Shown here: piece after piece, positions 18,101 to 25,667 of the stretch | Position numbering within the stretch: the first letter of the stretch is position 1 | Layout of the letters: every line of letters starts with the position of its first letter | DNA from: Alphaproteobacteria bacterium | GTDB lineage: Bacteria > Pseudomonadota > Gammaproteobacteria > JAGOUN01 | Reading direction: 5' to 3' | Length of the DNA: 64,000 nt | NCBI GenBank assembly: GCA_021151585.1 | Contig: JAGKWX010000001.1 | Coordinates: 1-64,000 of the forward strand | Translations under genes and position numbers: made by a program | The notes under the pieces: generated by a model | The model's database searches: none | Told to the model about the DNA's origin: nothing | What the model saw: the letters and a program-made list of their open reading frames with translations, nothing else

Positions 18101-19972
18101 ATGAATTTCAGCACCGTTGGATGACACCACTTGAAAATCATTAATCCATACAACTTTATTTTCTTCGAAATGAACTACATGGGGCGACTCACCCATCACT
18201 CGAAAACCCATGTTCTCTAGGATAGGCAATACATCAGACAATGGCGATGGTGCATTTGCCCGATATAGTTTCAAATGAACAGTATCTTGTGTTTTATAAA
18301 AAGCCATCTCCAATTGATGTGTGTCATTTAATTTTTCGACATGCTCAATATCAACTAACGCTGCTCTTGCTTCATATTCTTCACGGTAACCCGAACTAAA
18401 TGCATAACGATATTTATTGAAATGTAACATCCCCTGCACTGCGCCATACTGGGTTTCTAAATTTTCTTTTAAAGAATCAACCCATGAATGTGACGCAGCA
18501 ATAATTTTCTGCTCGATTGCAGCATAATCGTAATCATGTGGCATCGCTGGATCAACACGAATCAAGAAATGGATTCTTGCCAATACCGACTCAGTAAAAA
18601 TTGTATTAAATGACGACTCAAAACCATGTAACTCCTGCACTAAAATACCTTGAAGCTTCAAACGCAATTCAGTACTAACACGATCTTTTGGCAGATAAAC
18701 AAGACAAGAAAAATAGCGATTGTAAGTATCTTTTCGAACAAACAAACGTGTGCGTTGTCGCTCTTTTAAGTGTAATATCCCCATGGATAAATCAAAAAGC
18801 TCTTCTTTATTTGCTTGAAATAAATCATCGCGTGGCAACGTTTCTAAAATATTCAACAAGGCCTTACCAGAATGGTCGACCATGGATAATTTGGATAACT
18901 TTAAAATATGTTCTATTTTTTTGCGCAAAAAAGGAATGTGTCGAGGATCACTATTATAAGCGGCTGAAGTATATAAACCAATCAGTAAACGAAAACCAAC
19001 AACTTTACCTTTAGCGTCAAATTGTTTAATACCAATATAATCAGTATACGTTGGCCTATGTACAGTAGAAATAGTATTAGTTTTAGCCACGACAAGGATT
19101 TGACGCGACAATAACACTTCACGCGCGCGTACCGGCAAATTAGCAAGATGTTTCGTTAATGCAGAACTACTTTTCTCTGCCAAAACGCCGCATCCTGAAT
19201 TTGCAACTGCATCGATTGTGCCATCTTTTTTATCTGATTGCGAAAAACGATAATCACGACAACCAAGAAAAATAAAATTCTTATTAAGTAGCCATTGTAA
19301 AAAATCTAATGATTCGTGCAACTCATCCTGATCAAAGGTCGGCGCAATCTGCTTTAAATCCTCTACAGATTTTTCAACTTTGCTGACCATGGATGACCAA
19401 CCACTCACTGCTAATGCCACATCATGTAAAACACGCATTAAATTTTCTTTAAGAGATTTCAATGCTTTTGGATCTTCAATACGATCTACTTCAAAATAAA
19501 CAACAGCTTCAGCTGGCAACTCTGCAGTCAGATTTTGCGACAATACTTTTGTTACTTGACGCTTGGTATCGCGAGTAAAGTGTAAATTACCGACGTTAAC
19601 AATAAAATGGACTGATATGCCTAAGCGCTCAAACTCCATCATCATGGAATCAACTAAAAATGGCATATCTTCTTGACAAAGTGCTATCACGGAATGCTTT
19701 GATGACCAGCCATCTCGCGTATAATCAGGGTTATAAATTCGCAGATCTGTCGCCTTGGCTTTGTACTGATTGATATGCTCCCACAGAGTCATCATACTGC
19801 CACTCAAATCGTCAATCGAGCGGGACAATAAATCTTCTAACGATAAAGTGTCATAAAAAATACGCGCAAATGATAGTAATACTTCTACCCCTGAAACCTT
19901 AACCTTTTTCTTAAGAGACTGACAAATTTCATTAATAATTTGTTCGCGTGATTTTTGTGATTGCTGTGGCAT
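15140..19972 (-). CDS. gdhB: NAD-specific glutamate dehydrogenase, large (~180 kDa) type
   Basis: Oxidatively deaminates glutamate to 2-oxoglutarate and ammonia, usually for catabolism of glutamate and related amino acids. The 1610-residue size is diagnostic of the large Pseudomonas/Legionella-type enzyme (L_GDH). Long N-terminal regulatory (ACT-like) regions precede the catalytic core, visible as GGIRWSDRREDFRTEILGLM followed by KNAVIVPLGAKGGF at about residues 808-848. The nucleotide-binding part is further on (GDMSGDVFGNGMLLS; AHELGCKVVVEGGNLG). The ATG follows GGAAGAAAC. A near-consensus promoter (TTGTCA-18-TATAAT) lies just upstream, so it is probably monocistronic. For a small-genome host-associated bacterium this would tie carbon supply to amino acids (inference). 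Confidence 0.95.
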   Translation of the reverse strand: MPQQSQKSREQIINEICQSLKKKVKVSGVEVLLSFARIFYDTLSLEDLLSRSIDDLSGSMMTLWEHINQYKAKATDLRIYNPDYTRDGWSSKHSVIALCQEDMPFLVDSMMMEFERLGISVHFIVNVGNLHFTRDTKRQVTKVLSQNLTAELPAEAVVYFEVDRIEDPKALKSLKENLMRVLHDVALAVSGWSSMVSKVEKSVEDLKQIAPTFDQDELHESLDFLQWLLNKNFIFLGCRDYRFSQSDKKDGTIDAVANSGCGVLAEKSSSALTKHLANLPVRAREVLLSRQILVVAKTNTISTVHRPTYTDYIGIKQFDAKGKVVGFRLLIGLYTSAAYNSDPRHIPFLRKKIEHILKLSKLSMVDHSGKALLNILETLPRDDLFQANKEELFDLSMGILHLKERQRTRLFVRKDTYNRYFSCLVYLPKDRVSTELRLKLQGILVQELHGFESSFNTIFTESVLARIHFLIRVDPAMPHDYDYAAIEQKIIAASHSWVDSLKENLETQYGAVQGMLHFNKYRYAFSSGYREEYEARAALVDIEHVEKLNDTHQLEMAFYKTQDTVHLKLYRANAPSPLSDVLPILENMGFRVMGESPHVVHFEENKVVWINDFQVVSSNGAEIHVEEIREVFQDAFPRVWFGEAESDRFNRLILAAQLSWKETALLRAYARYLKQIGFTFSQDYIADTLSHNPSLSKTLIALFKARFDPSFKGKRDEEAVALQARMDEDLNSVSSLDEDRILRRYLALVMATLRTNYFQSLEQDMRTSCISIKLSPDNIPEMPLPKPLYEIFIYSPRVEGVHLRGAKVARGGIRWSDRREDFRTEILGLMKAQQVKNAVIVPLGAKGGFVPKLLPTDDRESMMREAIACYQIFIKGLLCITDNIIEGKIIHPEKVVRYDEEDPYLVVAADKGTATFSDIANAISLEYKFWLGDAFASGGSAGYDHKKMGITAKGAWESAKRHFLELSNKDIQTTPFTVLGVGDMSGDVFGNGMLLSRHTCLVAAFNHMHIFVDPNPDPEKSFIERERLFQLPRSTWDDYDRKAMSKGSAIFKRSEKSLKLSPEIQKLIGLEQAEMTPNELIKALFRANIDMFWNGGIGTFVKAESETDIMVGDRANDAIRVNAHELGCKVVVEGGNLGFTQKARIEYSRRGGRINTDFIDNSAGVDCSDHEVNLKILLNQVMANGDLTLKQRNKLLADMTDEVAELVLRDNYLQTETLSLETYTATQTVDLLHRYLLGLEKKGKINRKVEGLPSDEEILERKIAGQGFSRPEIAVLLAYDKIILKQQILASDLPEDPYFFEMLAMAFPKRISKKYPKELLQHSLHRELIATQLSNHIGNAMGINFVQRLKIETGASTDFIVRAYLASHHLLDVPRLWEKIRALDCQVDTKLRFDMMLKIYYLVRRSTRWFLRNCSNDFNITKVIETFEKPLKELKTKIPSLLAENDKNSFKQNVQRLRQQSLPEDLAKDISLIPYMFNILDVVKAAQDSKRSVLDLAEIYVELGKTLDLNILRSKMMLHKIEGQWDELARASLLDDIDYYQRILALDVLSHRRGSENISAAVMRWMQEHAAEFERWSNFLIDLLANPNAGFVMFAVLGRELQGLTRSCSV

Positions 19973-20016
19973 GTTTCTTCCTATTTAAAAACAAGTAAAC
20001 GGACAAAATTGGCGTG

Positions 20017-20046
20017 ATTATAGCAGCCAAAATCTATTGATGACAA
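20017..20046 (-). promoter_or_regulatory. Sigma-70 promoter of gdhB
   Basis: Read on the minus strand: -35 TTGTCA (20046-20041, 5 of 6 consensus bases), an 18-bp spacer, and -10 TATAAT (20022-20017, perfect). Transcription would start near 20010, about 38 nt before the gdhB ATG. This is the best promoter match in the window. Confidence 0.75.
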
Positions 20047-20072
20047 ACTTAACTGATTTTAATTCATGAGGC

Positions 20073-20663
20073 TTAATCTGTTACCTTATTACGTAAATAA
20101 ACCAGATCAATTTGATCTGGAAAAACCCATTTTGATTCATATTTAATCTGATAGCGCGCAAATTCCAGCATGTCTAGCGCCGTAGGCGGCAATGACAAAA
20201 CAACATCTGCCACAGGAAGCCCTTCTGGCGCAACCACCCGCTCTGGGTAGGTAATCTTCATACCCCGCTCTGTAAACTGGTATTCTCCCGCATAAACTTC
20301 TTGTTTTCGCGCGTCTATGGCGACAAAAATCGGGGCTTCTATGGCAAAATTTTTATATTTTTTATAGGCCAACGCGGCCAAATTCGACAACGGCAATAGC
20401 GGTTTATTCCAACCTACCGCTAAGCCTTGCGCAACACTGGCTGTCAAACGCACCCCCGTAAATGAACCTGGACCATGACCAAATGCAATGCCATCTACAT
20501 CCTGACCTTCTATGCCCATCACTCGCAATCCTTCTTCCACCATGGGCAAAATCAATTCGCCCTGGCGACGCGGGGCTTCTATAGCATGTGTATAAAATTT
20601 TTCATTAGCAAAAATTGCGACAGAACAATCATTACCCGATGCATCGATGCTTAATATTTTCAT
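20073..20663 (-). CDS. tsaB: TsaB, tRNA threonylcarbamoyladenosine biosynthesis protein
   Basis: Partner of TsaD in making the t6A modification at A37 of ANN-decoding tRNAs; an ASKHA-fold protein without its own catalysis. The N-terminus MKILSIDASGNDCSVAI and the FGHGPGSFTGVRLTAS block are characteristic, as is the closing VYLRNKVTD. At 196 residues it is about 35 shorter than E. coli TsaB. The missing part lies around residues 155-165, between the central fold and the C-terminal helix, while both ends are intact. It overlaps the yoaA stop by 4 nt (ATGA), so it is translationally coupled. The same tsaB/yoaA neighbourhood exists in E. coli. Confidence 0.93.
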   Translation of the reverse strand: MKILSIDASGNDCSVAIFANEKFYTHAIEAPRRQGELILPMVEEGLRVMGIEGQDVDGIAFGHGPGSFTGVRLTASVAQGLAVGWNKPLLPLSNLAALAYKKYKNFAIEAPIFVAIDARKQEVYAGEYQFTERGMKITYPERVVAPEGLPVADVVLSLPPTALDMLEFARYQIKYESKWVFPDQIDLVYLRNKVTD

Positions 20664-22684
20664 AAATTTATCTCTTGTAAAAACTTCACGACTTTATCTT
20701 CATCTCGCACAATTAAGGCTTTGGGCATCGCTTTCAAAAATGCCGCGCCGTACTTTCTGGTTAACATCCGCATATCACCAATAACCAAAACGCCCTTGTC
20801 GGTTTCACTACGAATTAAACGCCCAACACCTTGCTTTAACATAATCACTGCTTGTGGTAGCTGGTAATCATAAAAAGGATCTTTACCAGAACTTTTATAG
20901 GCATTAATGCGCGCCTTGGTAACAGGATCACCCGGAGAAGCAAAAGGCAATTTATCAATACATACACAACACAAGGCTGCCCCCTGTACGTCAACACCTT
21001 GCCAAAAACTACTCGTTGCCAATAAAATCATACGTTCATTGGTTTTGAATTGCTCCAGCAAAGTATGCTTGCTCGCCTGTCCTTGCATTAACAAAGTAAA
21101 TTTTCGGCACTGAGCGTCACAATCGGAGCCGCGTAGCGACATGCTAGATGAAGAATCATGCGCCGCCTGGAGCAGATGAGACAGATGCTCATAGGCTTCT
21201 TGCATGGCCCGGTAACTGGTAAAGAGTAAAAAAGTGCGGCCAGACGCTGCTTCACAGAGAGGAGCAATGGCATCAACCCAACGGCTAACAAAATCTTTAT
21301 CTGTTACATCAGGTAAATAACGCGGGAAGTATAAGCGTGCTTGTTCATGATAATGATAAGGACTTTCTAATAATAAAGTTTTATGCGCCTGAATACCTAA
21401 AGGTTGAGTAAAATGCTCCATGCCAGTGCCCGCATCCAATGTGGCAGACGTATAAATCCATGCTTTTTTGGGGTCATTTAAAGCAACTGATAACTGACCA
21501 GAAAAATCTATCGGCGTTTTGTAAATCATAAAGCCAGTTAAAAAAACTTCAAACCAAAAGACAACCTGTTCTTTAGCAGAGCGATTGTTATGACTCATGG
21601 CATGAGGCTGCAACACAGCGGAAGACAAGTCATTGAGAAACGCACTCATTAACTGAGAACGTTGCCAAGCATTTTCTAAGCCTTTGCTACGCTGACTTTG
21701 CTCGGCTAAACATTCTGTTAACTCTGATAATTGATGAGCTAAATTGTCAACGCTTATTTTAATTGTTGTTTGCTTTGCAATTTCAAACCATGCTTCACGC
21801 CGACCATTATCCCCCATATGTAAGCGTAAATTTGTTAATTCTTGCTTTAAAACAAGCGTCAATCGCAATATGGTGGGATGATCCGCTCCTAATATGGCAT
21901 ATTCTGACTGAATATCACGAATTAATAACAGTAACTGTCTTGATGAAAAACGTTCGCTCAAAAAGCTTGATGCCGCATCATATAATTGATGCGCTTCATC
22001 AAAAATAACCGTATCGACATCGGGCAACAGCTTTCCCACAGATTCTTCTTTTAATGACATGTCTGCAAAAAACAAATGATGATTAATCACAACAACATCT
22101 GCCGATAACGCTTCTTTACGTGCACGGACGACAAAACATTGTTCGTAAAACTCACATTCATTACCCAAACAACTTTCTGCAGTACTAGTGACATGTTGCC
22201 AAATGCCCGCGTCTTCAGAAAAACCATCACATTCACTAAGGTCACCAGCTGTAGTCAGCTTAGACCATGCTTGTATTTTTGCAAAATCTTTTATAACTTC
22301 CTTGCTTTCAAATAACTGATGTTGCTGCGGAGCATCTAAACGGTATAAGCACGCATAATTTGAGCGCCCTTTTAGTAGCACCATTTTTTTATTAACAGCT
22401 AAAAATTTTTTTAATATGGGCAAGTCTTTTCGAAACAATTGATCTTGCAAGTTTTTAGTGCCAGTAGACACTAAAATTTTTTTATCGCTCAACAAAGCAG
22501 GAATTAAATAAGCAAAGGTTTTGCCAATGCCGGTGCCAGCTTCAACCACCAAAGTGGTATGCGTATCGATAGCATATTCTACCGCTTCAGCCATAGTTAA
22601 TTGAGCAGCACGCGGGATAAAATGTGGATACGCTTTTTTTAAATTACCTTGATCACCAAGAATGCTAGATAATAATTCACTCAT
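20660..22684 (-). CDS. yoaA: YoaA/DinG-family ATP-dependent DNA helicase (iron-sulfur, XPD-like)
   Basis: Superfamily 2 5'-3' DNA helicase with an Fe-S cluster, involved in repair or damage tolerance. 674 residues. Walker A GTGIGKT is at 50-56. Four cysteines in XPD-like spacing (Cys112, Cys172, Cys177, Cys183) fit the 4Fe-4S site. The DEAH box is at 229-232 and VVINHHLFFAD precedes it. The C-terminal helicase motifs include FWQGVDVQG and QGVGRLIRSETDKG. It matches E. coli YoaA better than DinG, especially in LKGRSNYACL and CLGNECEFYEQC. A short insertion (about 25 residues, Ser/Cys-rich) stands before LLMQGQASKHTLLEQF. It overlaps the fdxA end by 8 nt. Confidence 0.92.
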   Translation of the reverse strand: MSELLSSILGDQGNLKKAYPHFIPRAAQLTMAEAVEYAIDTHTTLVVEAGTGIGKTFAYLIPALLSDKKILVSTGTKNLQDQLFRKDLPILKKFLAVNKKMVLLKGRSNYACLYRLDAPQQHQLFESKEVIKDFAKIQAWSKLTTAGDLSECDGFSEDAGIWQHVTSTAESCLGNECEFYEQCFVVRARKEALSADVVVINHHLFFADMSLKEESVGKLLPDVDTVIFDEAHQLYDAASSFLSERFSSRQLLLLIRDIQSEYAILGADHPTILRLTLVLKQELTNLRLHMGDNGRREAWFEIAKQTTIKISVDNLAHQLSELTECLAEQSQRSKGLENAWQRSQLMSAFLNDLSSAVLQPHAMSHNNRSAKEQVVFWFEVFLTGFMIYKTPIDFSGQLSVALNDPKKAWIYTSATLDAGTGMEHFTQPLGIQAHKTLLLESPYHYHEQARLYFPRYLPDVTDKDFVSRWVDAIAPLCEAASGRTFLLFTSYRAMQEAYEHLSHLLQAAHDSSSSMSLRGSDCDAQCRKFTLLMQGQASKHTLLEQFKTNERMILLATSSFWQGVDVQGAALCCVCIDKLPFASPGDPVTKARINAYKSSGKDPFYDYQLPQAVIMLKQGVGRLIRSETDKGVLVIGDMRMLTRKYGAAFLKAMPKALIVRDEDKVVKFLQEINL

Positions 22685-23012
22685 TAAGATAAGGCTTTAA
22701 ATGCTCAAATTTATCGGGCTTATTTGCCCATTCGTCTGCATCATCAAGAGCAGGTTTTACCGCAGTAATTACCGGCCAGGACACCGATAATTTCTTATTA
22801 ATTTCTAGATATTTTTCATACTCAGGCGGCAAATCATCTTCCGACATAATTGCGTTAACAGGACACTCAGGCTCGCAAAGAGCGCAATCAATACATTCAT
22901 CTGGATTAATAACTAAAAAGTTAGGTCCTTCATAAAAGCAATCAACAGGACAAACTTCGACACAGTCGGTATATTTACATTTAATACATTGTTCGGTTAC
23001 AACAAAGGTCAT
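22677..23012 (-). CDS. fdxA: Seven-iron ferredoxin FdxA
   Basis: Small electron carrier with one 3Fe-4S and one 4Fe-4S cluster. Cysteines at 9, 12, 17, 21, 25, 40, 43, 46 and 50 reproduce the Azotobacter ferredoxin I pattern shifted by one residue; known from that protein, 9/17/50 would bind 3Fe-4S and 21/40/43/46 the 4Fe-4S. The 111-residue length and C-terminal tail (DDADEWANKPDKFEHLKPYL) are typical of proteobacterial FdxA. It sits 6 nt downstream of the PAPS-reductase-like gene and overlaps yoaA by 8 nt. Coexpression of a ferredoxin, a cysteine-rich PP-loop protein and an Fe-S helicase is notable, though the electron partner is unknown. Confidence 0.95.
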   Translation of the reverse strand: MTFVVTEQCIKCKYTDCVEVCPVDCFYEGPNFLVINPDECIDCALCEPECPVNAIMSEDDLPPEYEKYLEINKKLSVSWPVITAVKPALDDADEWANKPDKFEHLKPYLNE

Positions 23013-23018
23013 TTTATT

Positions 23019-23750
23019 TTAATCTCCACAAGCAAATTCACTACCACACCCCTGGTAATATACAGATTTATCATTCCCTGAAACATCTTTATCCGAAAAA
23101 TCAGTTGCGACAACTACGTCAATAGGCACGGAAAACATCGGGCGCCCTATTTCTTGTTCCAATTTAGCCAACTCACTACGACGCGCCGGATCTAGTCGTT
23201 CAAAATCAGCCTGCTGGTTATAGATACAAGGGTCACATTCTAAACTTCGGGTGGCAATTAAGTCAAAGCCCGCTTGCTGGACTAGTTGATTTCTTTGTTC
23301 AAGCGTATGCTGATATAATGGACACCAGACTCTCCTTGATCCATAAGCATGACTTTCTGGCATAAATTCTTGTAAATCCCGCAATTCAGACGCTTGCTGA
23401 CACCGCTTTGCCAAGACAACTGTTGCATGTAAATTGGGGTCTACCTCATCTAGCCAGTCTAAAATAGGCAACCCTTTTAAAAAACTTGCACACCAATGAA
23501 ATTTAATGCTCGGGAAGTTTTTTCGCTCTTGCGCCAATCTTGCAAAGCTATATTCCGCCGCTAAGCGAACGTGCTTAATATGATGTTTTTGCAAATAGTG
23601 ATCTACCGCATCTATTCGCTGATTCCACTCCGCTGCTGCCCAACCAGTATCTACCGATACCACGATTAAGGATGATAACGCTTGTTGCCGCGCCCACTCA
23701 ATAAGCGCAATAGAATCGTTACCAAAATTTGCAATAATAACATGTGACAT
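23019..23750 (-). CDS. PAPS reductase-like / adenine nucleotide alpha-hydrolase superfamily protein
   Basis: About 243 residues from the ATG at 23750; an in-frame TTG at 23765 would add MCGPC. The N-terminus MSHVIIANFGNDSIALIEW reads as a PP-loop in which the usual SGGxDS has become FGNDS. It is followed by VVSVDTGWAAAEW, where PAPS/APS reductases bind the nucleotide. Seven or more cysteines are present, including CDPC in the C-terminal half and GCGSEFACGD at the end, which suggests metal or cluster binding. It is not a CysH by length or context, and no sulfate assimilation genes are nearby. It lies between ddl and fdxA in a tight run. I cannot give a substrate; thiolation or Fe-S-linked chemistry is a guess. 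Confidence 0.6.
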   Translation of the reverse strand: MSHVIIANFGNDSIALIEWARQQALSSLIVVSVDTGWAAAEWNQRIDAVDHYLQKHHIKHVRLAAEYSFARLAQERKNFPSIKFHWCASFLKGLPILDWLDEVDPNLHATVVLAKRCQQASELRDLQEFMPESHAYGSRRVWCPLYQHTLEQRNQLVQQAGFDLIATRSLECDPCIYNQQADFERLDPARRSELAKLEQEIGRPMFSVPIDVVVATDFSDKDVSGNDKSVYYQGCGSEFACGD

Positions 23751-23769
23751 ACATGGACCGCACAATCTA

Positions 23770-24684
23770 TTAAAGTGTAGAACTTAAGACTCGCATCACC
23801 AAACTATGAAAATCTAAGCCGGCAACCTGAGTTGAGCGCGGCACGAGACTAGTACTGGTATAGCCTGGAATGGTATTAATTTCAAAAAGCCAAGCATTGT
23901 TTTTATCATCCATCTTGAAATCAACGCGCACCATTCCACGACAATGTGTCGCTCGATAAGCTTGTAACCCGATTTCGTTCATCCGCGCACGTATATCATC
24001 AGGCAGATCACATGGGCAAGGAAATTGGGTGTCAGGATCTTTGTATTTGGCTTCATAATCATAAAATTCATGCTTAGCAGATGGTATAATCTCTACCATT
24101 GGAAAGGTTTCACCATCAATAATCGGCAAAGCAAATTCACGGCCGGATACCCAAGGCTCAACCAATACGAGCTCATCATATTGACGCGCATCGTTAAAGG
24201 CGACATCAAATTCTTCAGAAGTTTTTACTTTATGCACACCAATACTTGAGCCACCAGCCGGCGGCTTAATCGCTAATGGCAACCCCAGCGCCGCAATTAC
24301 TGCTTCTTTTTCATTTAAAGAACGGATTTCAAACCAAGGCAAAACTGGCAACCCCATATCTCGCCACACGCGTTTACTGACAATTTTATCCATAGTAATG
24401 GCGCACGCCAACGTACCGCAACCAGTAAACGGGATGTTCATGGTTTGCAAAAAACCTTGAATTTCGCCATTTTCACCATGCCCGCCGTGCAAAACAATAT
24501 ATGCGCGGTCAAACTCACATTGTTTTAACTTGTCAAAATCATCCCTAGGATCTAAGCCAAACGCGTCGACACCCTGATCTAACAACGCCTGCAACACTGC
24601 TTGTCCAGACTTCAGCGATACTTCACGCTCTGTTTCACCACCAAACAACACAGCCACACGGCCAAATTTTCTTACATCTGTCAT
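23770..24684 (-). CDS. ddl: D-alanine-D-alanine ligase
   Basis: ATP-grasp ligase that makes the D-Ala-D-Ala dipeptide MurF would add to the peptidoglycan precursor. The start MTDVRKFGRVAVLFGG at 24684, with a GGAG ribosome binding site 9 nt upstream, gives 304 residues, close to E. coli DdlB (306). A longer reading from the murB stop (GTG 24750 or ATG 24747) adds about 21 unconserved residues. Visible are GGETEREVSLKSG, HGGHGENGEIQG, KPPAGGSSIGVHKV (ATP-grasp), YDYEAKYKDPDTQFPCP (omega loop) and FEINTIPGYTSTSLVP. In E. coli ftsQ-ftsA-ftsZ follow ddlB; here the PAPS-reductase-like gene follows instead. Confidence 0.96.
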   Translation of the reverse strand: MTDVRKFGRVAVLFGGETEREVSLKSGQAVLQALLDQGVDAFGLDPRDDFDKLKQCEFDRAYIVLHGGHGENGEIQGFLQTMNIPFTGCGTLACAITMDKIVSKRVWRDMGLPVLPWFEIRSLNEKEAVIAALGLPLAIKPPAGGSSIGVHKVKTSEEFDVAFNDARQYDELVLVEPWVSGREFALPIIDGETFPMVEIIPSAKHEFYDYEAKYKDPDTQFPCPCDLPDDIRARMNEIGLQAYRATHCRGMVRVDFKMDDKNNAWLFEINTIPGYTSTSLVPRSTQVAGLDFHSLVMRVLSSTL

Positions 24685-24746
24685 TTTCATTCTCTCCATC
24701 AGCGAGCGCGCCTCACCCTTTCCGACAACAGGAAGGGTATAAAACA

Positions 24747-25667
24747 TCACATCACTTTTACTTCTTGCTCTAATTCAATATTAAATTTCTCTTTTACCTT
24801 TTCTTTTGCTAATGTTATCAAATCGACAATATTTTTCGAACTCGCATGATCAATGTTGACAATAAAATTAGCATGCTTTTCTGAAATCTGGGCGCCACCG
24901 ATACGGCACCCTTTTAATTCGCAGGCTTGAATTAAAGCAGCCGCATGATATCCCGGAGGATTCTTAAAAACCGAACCACAATTAGGTAAATTAGTCGGCT
25001 GAGATTGATTACGTTTATCTAACATGGTTTTTATTTTTAGTAATGATTCTTCTTTCGAGCCAGGTTGTAATTGAAAATAAGCCCCTAAGAAATATTCTTG
25101 TTGCGGCATAATAACTTCACGATAACGAGTAATAAATTCACTTCTATCACGTAGATGAATATGGCCTTGGCGATCTATCGTTTCGACTTTAGTAACATAG
25201 TCCCAAGTTTCACCGCCATAACATCCAGCATTCATACGTAAAGCACCGCCCACAGTACCAGGAATACCCGCCAAAAACTCGATGCCTTGTAAATTATTTC
25301 GCGCTGAAAAGCGCGCCAGCTGACCACAAGGCACTCCGGCAGCTGTATATATACTATGGCCGTCTACGCTGATTTGATTTAATACTGATCCCTGGGTCAC
25401 AATAATTACACCGCGAATACCCTGATCGGAAATCAATACATTACTACCCAAGCCTAACCAAGTAATGGACACCTCGGCAGGACACAACGACAATACCTTG
25501 GAAATATCCTCAAGATGTTGGGGAATTAACACTGCATCACCAGGCCCGCCAACGCGCCAAGAGGTATAACGATGTAAAGAATGATTCAATAGCAAAGGTG
25601 TCTTGAGCTGCTCAGAAATAACAGCCCAAGAAAAAACATCAGCAAGCGTCACGTCTATACTACCCAA
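24747..25667 (-). CDS. murB: UDP-N-acetylenolpyruvoylglucosamine reductase
   Basis: FAD enzyme that reduces UDP-GlcNAc-enolpyruvate to UDP-MurNAc using NADPH. FAD-binding motifs are clear: YTSWRVGGPGDAVLIP, LGLGSNVLISDQGIRG and the GIPGTVGGALRMNAGCYGGE signature. The active-site serine lies in NCGSVFKNP, and the C-terminal Glu is in the KHANFIVN...EQEVKV region. The start is uncertain: the frame opens with TTG at 25667 inside the end of the upstream barrel gene (8-nt overlap), and a GTG at 25652 is an alternative. Neither has a good ribosome binding site, so translation probably couples to the barrel gene. It ends 62 nt before the preferred ddl start. Confidence 0.94.
   Translation of the reverse strand: MGSIDVTLADVFSWAVISEQLKTPLLLNHSLHRYTSWRVGGPGDAVLIPQHLEDISKVLSLCPAEVSITWLGLGSNVLISDQGIRGVIIVTQGSVLNQISVDGHSIYTAAGVPCGQLARFSARNNLQGIEFLAGIPGTVGGALRMNAGCYGGETWDYVTKVETIDRQGHIHLRDRSEFITRYREVIMPQQEYFLGAYFQLQPGSKEESLLKIKTMLDKRNQSQPTNLPNCGSVFKNPPGYHAAALIQACELKGCRIGGAQISEKHANFIVNIDHASSKNIVDLITLAKEKVKEKFNIELEQEVKVM

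Noticed and set aside
22677..23012. Reading fdxA plus yoaA as part of an anti-phage defence island
   Set aside because: Both are standard core genes, and tsaB/yoaA adjacency is ancestral in gammaproteobacteria.
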